From Acidimicrobiaceae bacterium (lineage in GTDB: Bacteria > Actinomycetota > Acidimicrobiia > Acidimicrobiales > Salinilacustritrichaceae): a DNA stretch of 6,025 bases. The stretch's first letter is position 1. Each line of letters begins with the position of its first letter. The stretch covers positions 1 to 6,025 of the forward strand of contig DMTU01000061.1 in assembly GCA_003476595.1 (NCBI GenBank), in the 5' to 3' direction. Position numbers and translations under genes: made by a program. Positions 1 through 6,025 of this stretch are shown one piece after another. Below the pieces are notes generated by a model. The model did no database searches. It was not told the DNA's origin and saw nothing but the letters and a program-made list of their open reading frames with translations.

Positions 1-110
1 ATAGGAGTCTCAAGAACTCACGGACCGAGACGACGTCCGCAGCCTCCCCGGGTCGACGAAGACCTTCGCCTCTGTCAGGGTTCGCCCGGCCCCCGGAGGC
101 CTCCTACCTC

Positions 111-359
111 GTGGTGGTGGTCGTCGCCGTCGCCGCCCTCGTCGCGATCACGCTGAAGAAGGGGCCGACACCACCCCGCTGGCGGTGGGGGACCTCCGAG
201 GACGACGACCCCGCCGAGGATCTGTGGCGACGTCAGGCGAGGTGCTCGACGAGCGCGCGGAAGGCCCGGCCCCGGTGGGACAGGGCGTGCTTCTCGTCGG
301 CGCCCATCTCGGCGAAGGTCCGGCCGTCACCCTCGGCCGGCACGAAGATCGGGTCGTAG
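111..359 (+). CDS. Candidate small membrane protein (doubtful)
   Basis: No family is recognised. An 82-residue frame starts at one of three consecutive GTG codons (111, 114, 117), with GGAGG at 95-99 upstream, 11 nt from the first GTG, which is long. Residues 1-14 are nearly all V/A/L/I and could form one membrane segment. They are followed by KK, a Pro/Trp/Arg stretch and an acidic patch (SEDDDPAED, about residues 29-37). After about residue 42 the composition becomes Arg/Ser-rich and the frame runs antisense into the 3' end of rdgB for about 127 nt, so that half looks non-coding. Either a short real membrane protein ends badly here, for example through a frameshift, or the whole frame is chance in GC-rich DNA. 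The frame is open to the left edge with poorer codon usage, so it could also be the tail of an upstream gene. Bases 1-110 show nothing else I recognise. Confidence 0.2.
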   Translation: MVVVVAVAALVAITLKKGPTPPRWRWGTSEDDDPAEDLWRRQARCSTSARKARPRWDRACFSSAPISAKVRPSPSAGTKIGS

Positions 360-802
360 CCGAAGCCACCCGAACCCCGGGGGGCATCCGGCACGTGGCC
401 CTCGACCACGCCGCGCACGACCACCTCGCGGCCGTCGGGCCACACCGCCGCGGCCGCGGCGACGTAGCGACCCGAGCGGGCCTCGCCCGTCACGCCGTCG
501 AGCTCGCGCAGGACCCGGGGGATCCAGTCGGACTCCTCGGTCCAGCGCGCCGAGTGGATGCCGGGGCGCCGATCCAGGGCGTCGATCTCGATGCCGCTGT
601 CGTCGGCGACGGCGAGGTCGCCGGTCGCCTCGCAGACGGCACGCGCCTTGAGCAGCGCGTTCTCCTCGAAGGTGGTGCCGGTCTCCTCGACGTCGGGGTC
701 CTGCGCCGAGACCACCCAGCCGAGGCCGAGGATGTCGCCGACCTCGTCGACCTTGTGGGCGTTGCCCGTGGCCAGCACCACCGGGCGCGGCCCGCCGCTC
801 AT
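233..802 (-). CDS. rdgB: RdgB/HAM1 non-canonical purine NTP pyrophosphatase
   Basis: This enzyme hydrolyses ITP, dITP and XTP to the monophosphate and pyrophosphate, keeping deaminated purines out of DNA and RNA; it acts in the cytoplasm. The 189-residue protein shows the family motifs in order: the nucleotide-binding TGNAHK (12-17), the acidic [26 protein letters not shown] with the expected catalytic Asp at 67/68, PGIHSARW (80-87), GFGYDPIF (147-154) and the C-terminal [18 protein letters not shown]. The ATG start overlaps the rph stop as ATGA, so translation is probably coupled; no strong ribosome binding site is visible. It is the last gene of the leftward cluster, and M. tuberculosis Rv1341 holds the same place after rphA. 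It is slightly short for the family (about 200 residues): the loop after SARW seems trimmed, with [14 protein letters not shown] in place of the usual longer stretch containing D..N...LL. Confidence 0.96.
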   Translation of the reverse strand: MSGGPRPVVLATGNAHKVDEVGDILGLGWVVSAQDPDVEETGTTFEENALLKARAVCEATGDLAVADDSGIEIDALDRRPGIHSARWTEESDWIPRVLRELDGVTGEARSGRYVAAAAAVWPDGREVVVRGVVEGHVPDAPRGSGGFGYDPIFVPAEGDGRTFAEMGADEKHALSHRGRAFRALVEHLA

Positions 803-1563
803 CGCTGGGCGGGTCGAGGCGCCGGAGCGTCGGCGACGTAGGCCCGCTGGCGCTCGACGAGCTGACCGATGCCCTGCTCGGCGAGGTCGAGCAGCTGGTC
901 CAGCACGGGCCGGCCGAACGCGGCGCCCTCGGCGGTGCCCTGGACCTCGACGAAGCTGCCCTCCGACGTCATCACCACGTTCATGTCGACGTCCGCGGTG
1001 GAGTCCTCGGGGTACGGCAGGTCGCAGACGGGCACGCCCTCGACCACGCCGACGCTGATGGCCGCGCAGAACGCGGTGAGGGGGTGCTCGGCGATGTCGC
1101 CGGCCGCCACCCGCCGGCTGAGGGCGTCGTGGAGGGCCAGGTAGCCCCCGGTGATGGCAGCGGTGCGGGTTCCACCGTCGGCCTGGAGCACGTCGCAGTC
1201 GACGGTGACCTGGCGCTCGCCGAGCAGGCGCATGTCGCAGACGGAGCGCAGGGATCGGCCGATGAGGCGCTGGATCTCCTGGGTGCGGCCGCTCTGCTTG
1301 CCCTTGGCGGCCTCGCGGCCGACGCGCTCGGGGCTCGAGCCCGGGAGCATGGAGTACTCGGCGGTCACCCAGCCGCTGCCCCGGCCCTTCATCCACCGGG
1401 GCACGTCGTCCTCCACCGATGCGGTGCAGAGGACCTTGGTCTGGCCGAAGGAGATGAGGCAGGAGCCCTCGGCCATGACGGTGGGGTCGCGCTCGATCGT
1501 GACCGGGCGCAGCTCGCCCGGGGCCCGCCCGTCGCCGCGTGTCGTCTCGGTGTCGGTGCTCAT
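799..1563 (-). CDS. rph: Ribonuclease PH
   Basis: RNase PH is a phosphate-dependent 3'-to-5' exoribonuclease that trims tRNA precursors and other RNAs, releasing nucleoside diphosphates; it works as a hexameric ring in the cytoplasm. The 254-residue length is normal. Visible motifs are [11 protein letters not shown] (16-26), the [15 protein letters not shown] block (92-106), [14 protein letters not shown] of the phosphate-binding region (127-140), [18 protein letters not shown] (181-198) carrying the acidic catalytic residues around D187 to D193, and VEVQGTAEG (205-213). The ATG at 1563 is chosen because the protein then begins just before the conserved GELRPV region and has a GAGGA ribosome binding site 7 nt upstream that overlaps the stop codon of the preceding gene. 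The gap to that gene is 10 nt, and the 3' end overlaps rdgB by 4 nt. The pairing of rph with rdgB is common in bacteria. Confidence 0.97.
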   Translation of the reverse strand: MSTDTETTRGDGRAPGELRPVTIERDPTVMAEGSCLISFGQTKVLCTASVEDDVPRWMKGRGSGWVTAEYSMLPGSSPERVGREAAKGKQSGRTQEIQRLIGRSLRSVCDMRLLGERQVTVDCDVLQADGGTRTAAITGGYLALHDALSRRVAAGDIAEHPLTAFCAAISVGVVEGVPVCDLPYPEDSTADVDMNVVMTSEGSFVEVQGTAEGAAFGRPVLDQLLDLAEQGIGQLVERQRAYVADAPAPRPAQR

Positions 1564-1570
1564 GTGTGCG

Positions 1571-1575
1571 TCCTC
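1571..1575 (-). promoter_or_regulatory. Ribosome binding site of rph
   Basis: GAGGA on the minus strand lies 7 nt before the rph ATG. It overlaps the TGA stop (1576-1574) of the upstream metallo-hydrolase gene, so terminating ribosomes would stop directly on the rph initiation region. This supports the 1563 start and co-translation. Confidence 0.7.
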
Positions 1576-2344
1576 AGGCTCGGAATGTGGCGTCGATGTC
1601 GGCCACCTCGATCGGGCCGGCGAAGGCACGTGCCGCGTCGGTCCGACAGGCCTCGGGGTCGCTTCCCGGTGCGAGGTGGGTGAGGACCAACGTTGCCACA
1701 CCCGCTTCGGCCGCCTGGCGGCCGGCCTGGGACGCGGTGAGGTGCTGGACCACGTCGGCGTCGGATTCGTCGAGGGTCGCCTCGACGATCGCCAGGTCGA
1801 TCGTGCGCCCGATGTCGGGGCCGAGCGATGCCAGGCGCCACGCGTTCCCGGTGTCGGCGGAGTAGACGATCGAGCGCCCGGCGTGCTCCGCCCGGATCGC
1901 CAGGGTCTCCACCGGATGATCGGTGCGCGAGAAGGACAGGCCGATGTCGCCGATGGTCGCCGTGCTGCGCTCGTCGATGACCTGCGGGGCGAAGGTCGGC
2001 TCCGGCTCGGCGGCGACGGCAGCGAACTGCTCCGCGGTGCGCGCCGTCCACAGCAGCGGCATCCCGAGGTCCGGCGCGCCCACGCCGTACCGCAGGGCGT
2101 TGAGCAGCACCGGCAGCTCCAGCCAGTGGTCCGGGTGGGAGTGGCTGACCACGATGCCATCGAGCTCGAGGAGGGCGACGTGGCGCTGGATGTTGCCGAG
2201 CGATCCGGCGCCGCAGTCCATCCAGAGGTTCGTCGTCGCGGTGCGCAGCAGGTAGCCGCTGCACGCGCCGCCCGCCCCCGCGTAGGTGCCCGAGCACCCG
2301 AGGACGGTGACCGACAGGCCGGGCGGGGCGTTCACGTCTCCCAC
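1574..2344 (-). CDS. MBL-fold metallo-hydrolase, Rv1339-like (putative phosphodiesterase)
   Basis: This is a 256-residue metallo-beta-lactamase-fold hydrolase of the RNase Z/phosphodiesterase type. The metal ligands are visible: HSHPDH at 68-73 (H68, H70, D72, H73), H143 in TDHP, bridging D164 in YSADTGN, and H223 in [15 protein letters not shown] (201-208) resembles the RNase Z-type helix motif. There is no signal peptide, so it is probably cytoplasmic. It sits between murI and rph, exactly where M. tuberculosis has Rv1339, reported as an atypical class II cAMP phosphodiesterase; transferring that activity here is inference, and RNase Z-like nuclease activity is the main alternative. The start could be GTG 2344 (13-nt overlap with murI) or GTG 2335, whose GTGA overlap with the murI stop is the classic coupled arrangement and still leaves the fold intact; GGTGGGAG just before it could serve as a closely spaced ribosome binding site. 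Confidence 0.9.
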   Translation of the reverse strand: MGDVNAPPGLSVTVLGCSGTYAGAGGACSGYLLRTATTNLWMDCGAGSLGNIQRHVALLELDGIVVSHSHPDHWLELPVLLNALRYGVGAPDLGMPLLWTARTAEQFAAVAAEPEPTFAPQVIDERSTATIGDIGLSFSRTDHPVETLAIRAEHAGRSIVYSADTGNAWRLASLGPDIGRTIDLAIVEATLDESDADVVQHLTASQAGRQAAEAGVATLVLTHLAPGSDPEACRTDAARAFAGPIEVADIDATFRA

Positions 2345-3141
2345 CGTACGGCGCTCGCCACGTCGAGCTCCGGCCCGAGGAGGCGGGCACCGAGGGCGCG
2401 GAACACCTCCACGTCACCCGAGCTGAACCACTTCTGGCGTCCCCGCCCTCCCCGGTCGGCCGGCGCCCAGGACGACTCCAGCATCGCCCGGACCCGGAAC
2501 GCGGTCTCGTCGGCCGAGGACACCAGCACGACGTCGCGGCCGAGGACGTCGGACAGCGTGCGGGCCAGGAAGGGGTAGTGGGTGCACCCGAGGAGCAAGG
2601 CGTCGACCTCGGCCTCCACGATCGGGGCGAGGAGCCGCTCGGCGAGCACGTGCACCTGGTCCGAGCGCGTCTCGCCCCGCTCGACGAACTCGACGAAGCC
2701 GGGGCAGGCGGCACACGTGAGCTCCAGGTGCGGGGCCACGGCGGCGACCTCGCGCTGGTACGCGCCCGACGAGATGGTCCCCACCGTGCCGATGACCCCC
2801 ACCCGCTGGTTGCGGGTCGCCAGCACGAGCGACGCCACGCCCGGCTCGATGACGCCGACGACCGGCACGGGCAGCTCTGCCTGCAGCTCATCGAGCGCCG
2901 CCGCGGTTGCGGTGTTGCAGGCCACCACGACCACCTTCACGTCGTGGACGTCCACCAGCCACCGGCTGATCTGGTGGGCGAAGCCCCGCACCTCCTCGAG
3001 CGGCCGTGGCCCGTAGGGGTAGCGGCCGGTGTCGCCGACGTAGACCAGGTCCTCGCCGGGCGCGAGGTCGATCAGGGCCCGGGCCACGGTGAGCCCACCG
3101 AAGCCCGAGTCGAACATGCCGATCGGGCGGTCGTCCCCCAC
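2332..3141 (-). CDS. murI: Glutamate racemase
   Basis: MurI interconverts L- and D-glutamate, supplying D-Glu for MurD in peptidoglycan synthesis; it is cofactor-independent and cytoplasmic. The 269-residue length is typical. Family signatures are clear: IGMFDSGFGGLTV (7-19) with D11/S12, YVGDTGRYPYGPR (34-46), the first catalytic cysteine C75 in ACNTAT, PVVGVIEPG (93-101), and the second catalytic cysteine C186 in LLGCTHYP with H188. Both catalytic cysteines are present, so the enzyme should be active. The GTG start at 3141 puts the substrate-binding strand at residue 7, as expected. No strong ribosome binding site is seen, but the mscS stop lies only 4 nt upstream, so coupled translation is likely. 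The 3' end overlaps the metallo-hydrolase start. The gene corresponds to Rv1338 in M. tuberculosis. Confidence 0.97.
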   Translation of the reverse strand: MGDDRPIGMFDSGFGGLTVARALIDLAPGEDLVYVGDTGRYPYGPRPLEEVRGFAHQISRWLVDVHDVKVVVVACNTATAAALDELQAELPVPVVGVIEPGVASLVLATRNQRVGVIGTVGTISSGAYQREVAAVAPHLELTCAACPGFVEFVERGETRSDQVHVLAERLLAPIVEAEVDALLLGCTHYPFLARTLSDVLGRDVVLVSSADETAFRVRAMLESSWAPADRGGRGRQKWFSSGDVEVFRALGARLLGPELDVASAVRWET

Positions 3142-3145
3142 CGGC

Positions 3146-4042
3146 TCAGCTCGGGTCGGCCGACTCGTCGGGGACCATGGTGACCACCCGCTGCGGGAAG
3201 GGGATCTCGATGCCCTCGCGGTCGAAGGTGTCCTTGATCGCCATCGCCACGCCGGATCGGACCCGGAAGACGGTGGCGATGTCCGACGCCGTCCAGAACC
3301 GCACGTCGAAGTCGATGCTGGACTCGCCGAACGTCGTCACCCACGCCTGCGGGGCCGGACCCGGGAGCACGCCGTCCACGCCGCCGACGGCTTCGAGCAG
3401 GACGTCCTGGGCCCGGTGCAGGTCCGAGCCGTAGGCGACCCCGACGGCCAGCACGGTCCGGCGGGTGGGCGTCGCCGTGTGGTTGACGATGACGTCGTCC
3501 ATGACCATCGAGGACGGGATGAACACCCGCTCGCCGTCGAAGCTCTCGATGACCACGGCCCGGAAGTTGATCTCGGTGACGGTGCCGCTGCGCTCGTTGG
3601 TCCAGACCTGGTCCCCGACCCGGATGGGACGCCGGGTCTTGAGCATCGCCGAGGCGAAGACGTTCTCCAGGATCGCGGTGACCGCGAAGGCGATGGCGAT
3701 GCCGGTGACGCCGAGGGCCCCGACCAGCGGACCGATCTGCACGCCGAGCGCGGTGAGGGCGTAGAGGAGCCCGACCAGGATCACCAGGTTCCGCACCATG
3801 CGGGCGGCGAAGCGGGCGATCGCCCCCTCGGGGTCGGTGCGGCGCACGAGGCGCTCGATGACCCGCCGCAGCACCATCGCGGCCACCACGAACCCGGCGA
3901 AGGTGGCGCCGGCCACCAACCAGTCCGTGGCGGTCACGCCCTCGCGGACCACCGCGTCGAGCTCGAGCTCCCCCGCCGGCACCTGGCGGAGGACCGAGAG
4001 GACGGACGGCCCGGTGACAACGGTGGCGGTGTCGGCGACCAT
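3146..4042 (-). CDS. MscS-family mechanosensitive channel
   Basis: This is a small-conductance mechanosensitive channel homologue that opens under membrane tension to release solutes on hypo-osmotic shock. With the ATG at 4042 it has 298 residues, close to E. coli MscS. Predicted segments are TM1 about 41-58, TM2 about 84-102 and pore-lining TM3 about 105-130, the last with the Gly/Ala-rich pattern GALGVTGIAIAFAVTAILENVFAS. They are followed by the beta-domain motif RPIRVGDQV (138-146), GTVTEINFRAVVIESFDGERVFIPSS, and a C-terminal alpha/beta domain ending near EGIEIPFPQRVV (276-287). ATG 4042 is preferred because AGGAG lies upstream, although the 12-nt spacing is long. A TTG at 4063 would add seven residues but has no ribosome binding site and would lie inside the divergent promoter. 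It is first in the leftward cluster; channel membership in the murI block is less usual than the other four genes. Confidence 0.93.
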   Translation of the reverse strand: MVADTATVVTGPSVLSVLRQVPAGELELDAVVREGVTATDWLVAGATFAGFVVAAMVLRRVIERLVRRTDPEGAIARFAARMVRNLVILVGLLYALTALGVQIGPLVGALGVTGIAIAFAVTAILENVFASAMLKTRRPIRVGDQVWTNERSGTVTEINFRAVVIESFDGERVFIPSSMVMDDVIVNHTATPTRRTVLAVGVAYGSDLHRAQDVLLEAVGGVDGVLPGPAPQAWVTTFGESSIDFDVRFWTASDIATVFRVRSGVAMAIKDTFDREGIEIPFPQRVVTMVPDESADPS

Positions 4043-4044
4043 GG

Positions 4045-4073
4045 TTGACAGGTGCTCCTGCAAGCGGTTACAT
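4045..4073 (+). promoter_or_regulatory. Sigma70-type promoter for GH13-lacI
   Basis: A perfect TTGACA -35 box (4045-4050) is separated by exactly 17 nt from TTACAT (4068-4073), which matches the -10 consensus at the first, fifth and sixth positions. Transcription would start near 4080, leaving an untranslated leader of about 27 nt before the GTG at 4107. The promoter lies just upstream of the preferred mscS start and overlaps that gene's alternative TTG start. Promoter function is inferred from sequence alone. Confidence 0.6.
4059..4072. promoter_or_regulatory. Putative LacI/GalR-type operator
   Basis: TGCAAGCGGTTACA fits the LacI/GalR-family operator pattern TGNAANCGNTTNCA at every fixed position, with the central CG typical of this family; 10 of 14 positions are symmetric. 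It covers the spacer end and the -10 box of the GH13 promoter, so bound repressor would block RNA polymerase. The natural candidate ligand is the LacI-family protein encoded two genes downstream in the same transcription unit. Confidence 0.6.
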
Positions 4074-4092
4074 CGAACTTCGAACGGGCTGC

Positions 4093-4097
4093 GAGGA
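4093..4097 (+). promoter_or_regulatory. Ribosome binding site of the GH13 gene
   Basis: GAGGA lies 9 nt before GTG 4107 and decides between the possible starts. A second option, GTG 4119 preceded by GGGGGA at 4109-4114, would shorten the protein by four residues without touching the domain. Confidence 0.5.
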
Positions 4098-4106
4098 TTG
4101 CACAGC

Positions 4107-5702
4107 GTGGGGGATCAGGTGACCGATGCCGGATGGTGGTCCGATGCAGTCGGCTACGAGGTGTACCTGCGCTCCTTCGCCGACTCCGACGGTGACGGCA
4201 TCGGCGACCTGCCGGGGCTGATCTCCCGTCTGGACCACCTCGCCGACCTCGGCGTCGACATCGTCTGGGTGACGCCCTTCTACCCCTCCCCGATGGCCGA
4301 CTTCGGCTACGACGTCGCCGACCACACCGGCGTCGACCCCCGCTTCGGCACGATCGACGACCTCGACCGCCTGGTCGCCGCGGTGCACGAGCGGGACATG
4401 CGGCTGCTCATCGACCTGGTCCCGAACCACACGTCCGACCAGCACGAGTGGTTCCGGTCGGCGCTGGCGGATCCGGCGAGCCCGTACCGCGACTTCTACA
4501 TCTGGCGCGACGGCGCGCCAGACGGCGGTCCGCCCAACAACTGGCGCAGCCACTTCGGCGGGCCGGCGTGGACCATGGACGAGGCGTCGGGCCAGTGGTG
4601 GTGCCACCTGTTCCTGCCCGAGCAACCGGACCTGAACTGGGCCAACCCCGGGGTCCGCGCCGCGTTCGAGGGCATCATCACCCACTGGCTGGCGCGCGGG
4701 GTCGACGGCTTCCGCATCGACGTCGCCCACTCGCTGGTGAAGCACCCGTCGTTCGCGGACAACCCCGTGCTCGTCGAGGTCGGGCCCGATGCGTCGGCGA
4801 GCGAGGCGTTCGGCGCCATGCGCCACGACCACGATCTCGACCAGCCCGGCACGCTCGACATCTACCGCGACTGGCACCGCCTGGCGCGCGAGCACGACGC
4901 GGTGCTGCTCGGCGAGGTCTACCTGGATTCGGCCGAGGCCGTCGGGGCCTACGTCGCCGACGGGGTGCTCGACCTGTCGTTCTTCTTCCCCGTGCTGCAC
5001 ACGACGTGGGATCCCGAGGTGCTCCGCCACGTGGTGACCGCGACGCTCACCCACGGCCGGGGCCGGTTCGCGTGGGTGCACTCCAGCCACGACGACCCGC
5101 GCGCCCCGACGCGCTTCGGGGGCGGGGAACGTGGACGGCGCCGGGCGCTCTCCTTCCTGGCCTTCACCGCGCTCCTGCCCGGCCCCCTGTTCCTCTACCA
5201 GGGAGACGAGCTCGGCCTGGTCGACGGCGAGGTGGACCCGGCGTCCGCCTCCGATCCCGTGGCGGTGCGCAACACCAACCCGGACGGCGGGCGCGACCCC
5301 GTCCGCACACCGATGCCCTGGTCGCCCGACGCCCCGAACCTGGGCTTCTCGACCGGTACGCCGTGGCTCCCGATGCCCGCCAACCACACGGCGGCGGACA
5401 CCGTCGAGGCCCAGCGCGCCGACCCCGGATCGACCCTGCACGCCGTCCGTCGGCTGCTGCGGACACGGCGGGAGCGGCGGCCCGGCACCGATCCGGTGGA
5501 GCTGCTGGCCGAGGGGCCGGCCGAGGTGCTCGGCTACCGGCGCGGCGACGTGCTCGTCGTCCTCAACGCCGGCGATCGGTCGGTGGCGGTGCCGCTGCCC
5601 GGGCCGGTCGAGCTGGCGTTCTCGAACGGCACGGTCGACGTCGGGTCCGGCCGAGCCGTGCTCGAACCCGATGCGGTCGCGGTGATGGATGTGACCACGT
5701 GA
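4107..5702 (+). CDS. GH13 alpha-glucosidase / oligo-1,6-glucosidase family
   Basis: This cytoplasmic glycoside hydrolase (531 residues, no signal peptide) would release glucose from short alpha-glucosides. GH13 landmarks in order: WWSDAVGYEVYLRSFADSD at the N-terminus with a Ca-site-like DSDGDGIGDL (26-35); DLVPNHTS (region I, 103-110); QPDLNW (173-178), typical of the oligo-1,6-glucosidase group; GFRIDVAHSL (201-210) with nucleophile D205; LLGEVY with acid/base E270; SSHDDPR (326-332) with H328 and D329; and GPLFLYQGDELGL. A small beta-sandwich domain ends the protein. The Val after the nucleophile is often seen in alpha-1,6-active members, but specificity (isomaltose, maltose, trehalose or sucrose type) cannot be fixed from sequence; GH13 subfamilies 17, 23, 30 and 31 are all candidates. 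Region IV carries SSHD where SNHD is usual. The stop overlaps the lacI start by 4 nt. Confidence 0.93.
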   Translation: MGDQVTDAGWWSDAVGYEVYLRSFADSDGDGIGDLPGLISRLDHLADLGVDIVWVTPFYPSPMADFGYDVADHTGVDPRFGTIDDLDRLVAAVHERDMRLLIDLVPNHTSDQHEWFRSALADPASPYRDFYIWRDGAPDGGPPNNWRSHFGGPAWTMDEASGQWWCHLFLPEQPDLNWANPGVRAAFEGIITHWLARGVDGFRIDVAHSLVKHPSFADNPVLVEVGPDASASEAFGAMRHDHDLDQPGTLDIYRDWHRLAREHDAVLLGEVYLDSAEAVGAYVADGVLDLSFFFPVLHTTWDPEVLRHVVTATLTHGRGRFAWVHSSHDDPRAPTRFGGGERGRRRALSFLAFTALLPGPLFLYQGDELGLVDGEVDPASASDPVAVRNTNPDGGRDPVRTPMPWSPDAPNLGFSTGTPWLPMPANHTAADTVEAQRADPGSTLHAVRRLLRTRRERRPGTDPVELLAEGPAEVLGYRRGDVLVVLNAGDRSVAVPLPGPVELAFSNGTVDVGSGRAVLEPDAVAVMDVTT

Positions 5703-6025
5703 CCCCGACCGACGCACCGAAGCGCCGGACGCGCACGCGGACCCGCGCCGATGGCATCACGATCGAGGAGGTCGCCCGGCGGGCCAACGTGTCGGTGGCG
5801 ACGGTGAGCCGGGCGCTGCGGGGCCTGCCCAACGTGGCGCCCTCCACCCGCTCGCGGGTCGAGCAGGTCGCGCGCGACCTCAGCTACCAGGTCGACACGT
5901 ACGCGTCGCGCCTGGCCACCGGCCGGAGCGACACCGTGGGGCTCGCCGTCCCCAACATCAACAGCTGGTACTTCGCACAGGTGGCCGCAGGCGTCGAAGC
6001 GGTGCTGGCGGACGCCGGGATGGAC
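5699..6025 (+). CDS. LacI-family transcriptional regulator (3' end cut by window edge)
   Basis: The first 109 residues of a LacI/GalR-family repressor are visible; the rest lies beyond the window. The helix-turn-helix is clear at about 20-42 (ITIEEVARRANVSVATVSRALRG), followed by the helical region STRSRVEQVARDLSYQ, the hinge region near SRLATGRSDTVGL (70-82) and the start of the periplasmic-binding-protein-like sensor domain (VGLAVPNINSWYFAQVAAGVE). The GTG start at 5699 overlaps the GH13 stop as GTGA, so the two are co-transcribed and probably coupled; it is the only in-frame start before the helix-turn-helix. About 18 residues precede the domain, with a basic KRRTRTRTR run (8-16), longer than in most relatives. 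The hinge lacks the common YRPN motif (here YQVD). It likely senses an alpha-glucoside or its product and represses the GH13 promoter. Confidence 0.93.
   Translation, partial: MTPTDAPKRRTRTRTRADGITIEEVARRANVSVATVSRALRGLPNVAPSTRSRVEQVARDLSYQVDTYASRLATGRSDTVGLAVPNINSWYFAQVAAGVEAVLADAGMD

Noticed and set aside
1..100. Possible tRNA remnant, suggested by GGGTTCGCCCGGCCC near 78-92
   Set aside because: The T-loop lacks the required A after TTCG, and no matching acceptor or anticodon stem could be found on either strand.
95..104. Perfect 10-bp palindrome GGAGGCCTCC
   Set aside because: It is short, has no loop for a hairpin and no second copy or associated gene signal; it may simply contain a ribosome binding site for the doubtful frame at 111.
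171..188. Hairpin CCACC-8 nt-GGTGG just beyond the rdgB stop, considered as an operon terminator
   Set aside because: The stem is only 5 bp and the minus-strand sequence after it has no real T-tract, so it is indistinguishable from chance in GC-rich DNA.
1151..2578. Long plus-strand open frame (475 codons) antisense to rph, the metallo-hydrolase and part of murI
   Set aside because: It crosses three recognised genes on the opposite strand, shows no recognisable domain and has low-complexity Arg/Ser/Ala composition.
4068..5717. Long minus-strand open frame (549 codons) antisense to the GH13 gene
   Set aside because: It is a mirror frame produced by strong GC bias at third positions. It is rich in Arg/Gly/Val/His with no domain, while the plus strand has a full set of GH13 motifs.

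Overview
The window is very GC-rich (roughly 70%), with strong G/C bias at third codon positions, GTG starts and dense packing. This points to a high-GC actinobacterium. The gene order murI, MBL-fold protein, rph, rdgB matches the Mycobacterium tuberculosis block Rv1338 to Rv1341. A deep-branching class such as Acidimicrobiia is plausible, but that placement is inference.

Layout: bases 1-232 hold no confident gene, only a weak candidate small membrane protein reading rightward from 111. From about 4042 down to 233 a leftward five-gene cluster runs mscS, murI, Rv1339-like metallo-hydrolase, rph, rdgB. Its junctions are a 4-nt gap, an overlap, a 10-nt gap and a 4-nt ATGA overlap, so it very probably forms one operon. 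From 4107 rightward lies a GH13 alpha-glucosidase (oligo-1,6-glucosidase type). It overlaps by 4 nt (GTGA) a LacI-family repressor gene that runs off the window's right edge.

Function: the leftward cluster is housekeeping. MscS relieves osmotic pressure, MurI supplies D-glutamate for peptidoglycan, the metallo-hydrolase is probably a phosphodiesterase (cyclic-nucleotide or RNase Z-like), RNase PH trims RNA 3' ends, and RdgB removes ITP/XTP/dITP. The rightward pair is a carbohydrate unit: a cytoplasmic glucosidase for short alpha-glucans plus its likely regulator.

The most informative non-coding signal is in the divergent gap. A perfect TTGACA -35 box sits 17 nt from a TTACAT -10 box, and a sequence fitting the LacI/GalR-type pattern TGNAANCGNTTNCA lies exactly over the -10. 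This suggests the GH13-lacI unit is repressed by its own LacI-family product and induced by a sugar. I see no CRISPR array, mobile element, RNA gene or clearly novel system here.
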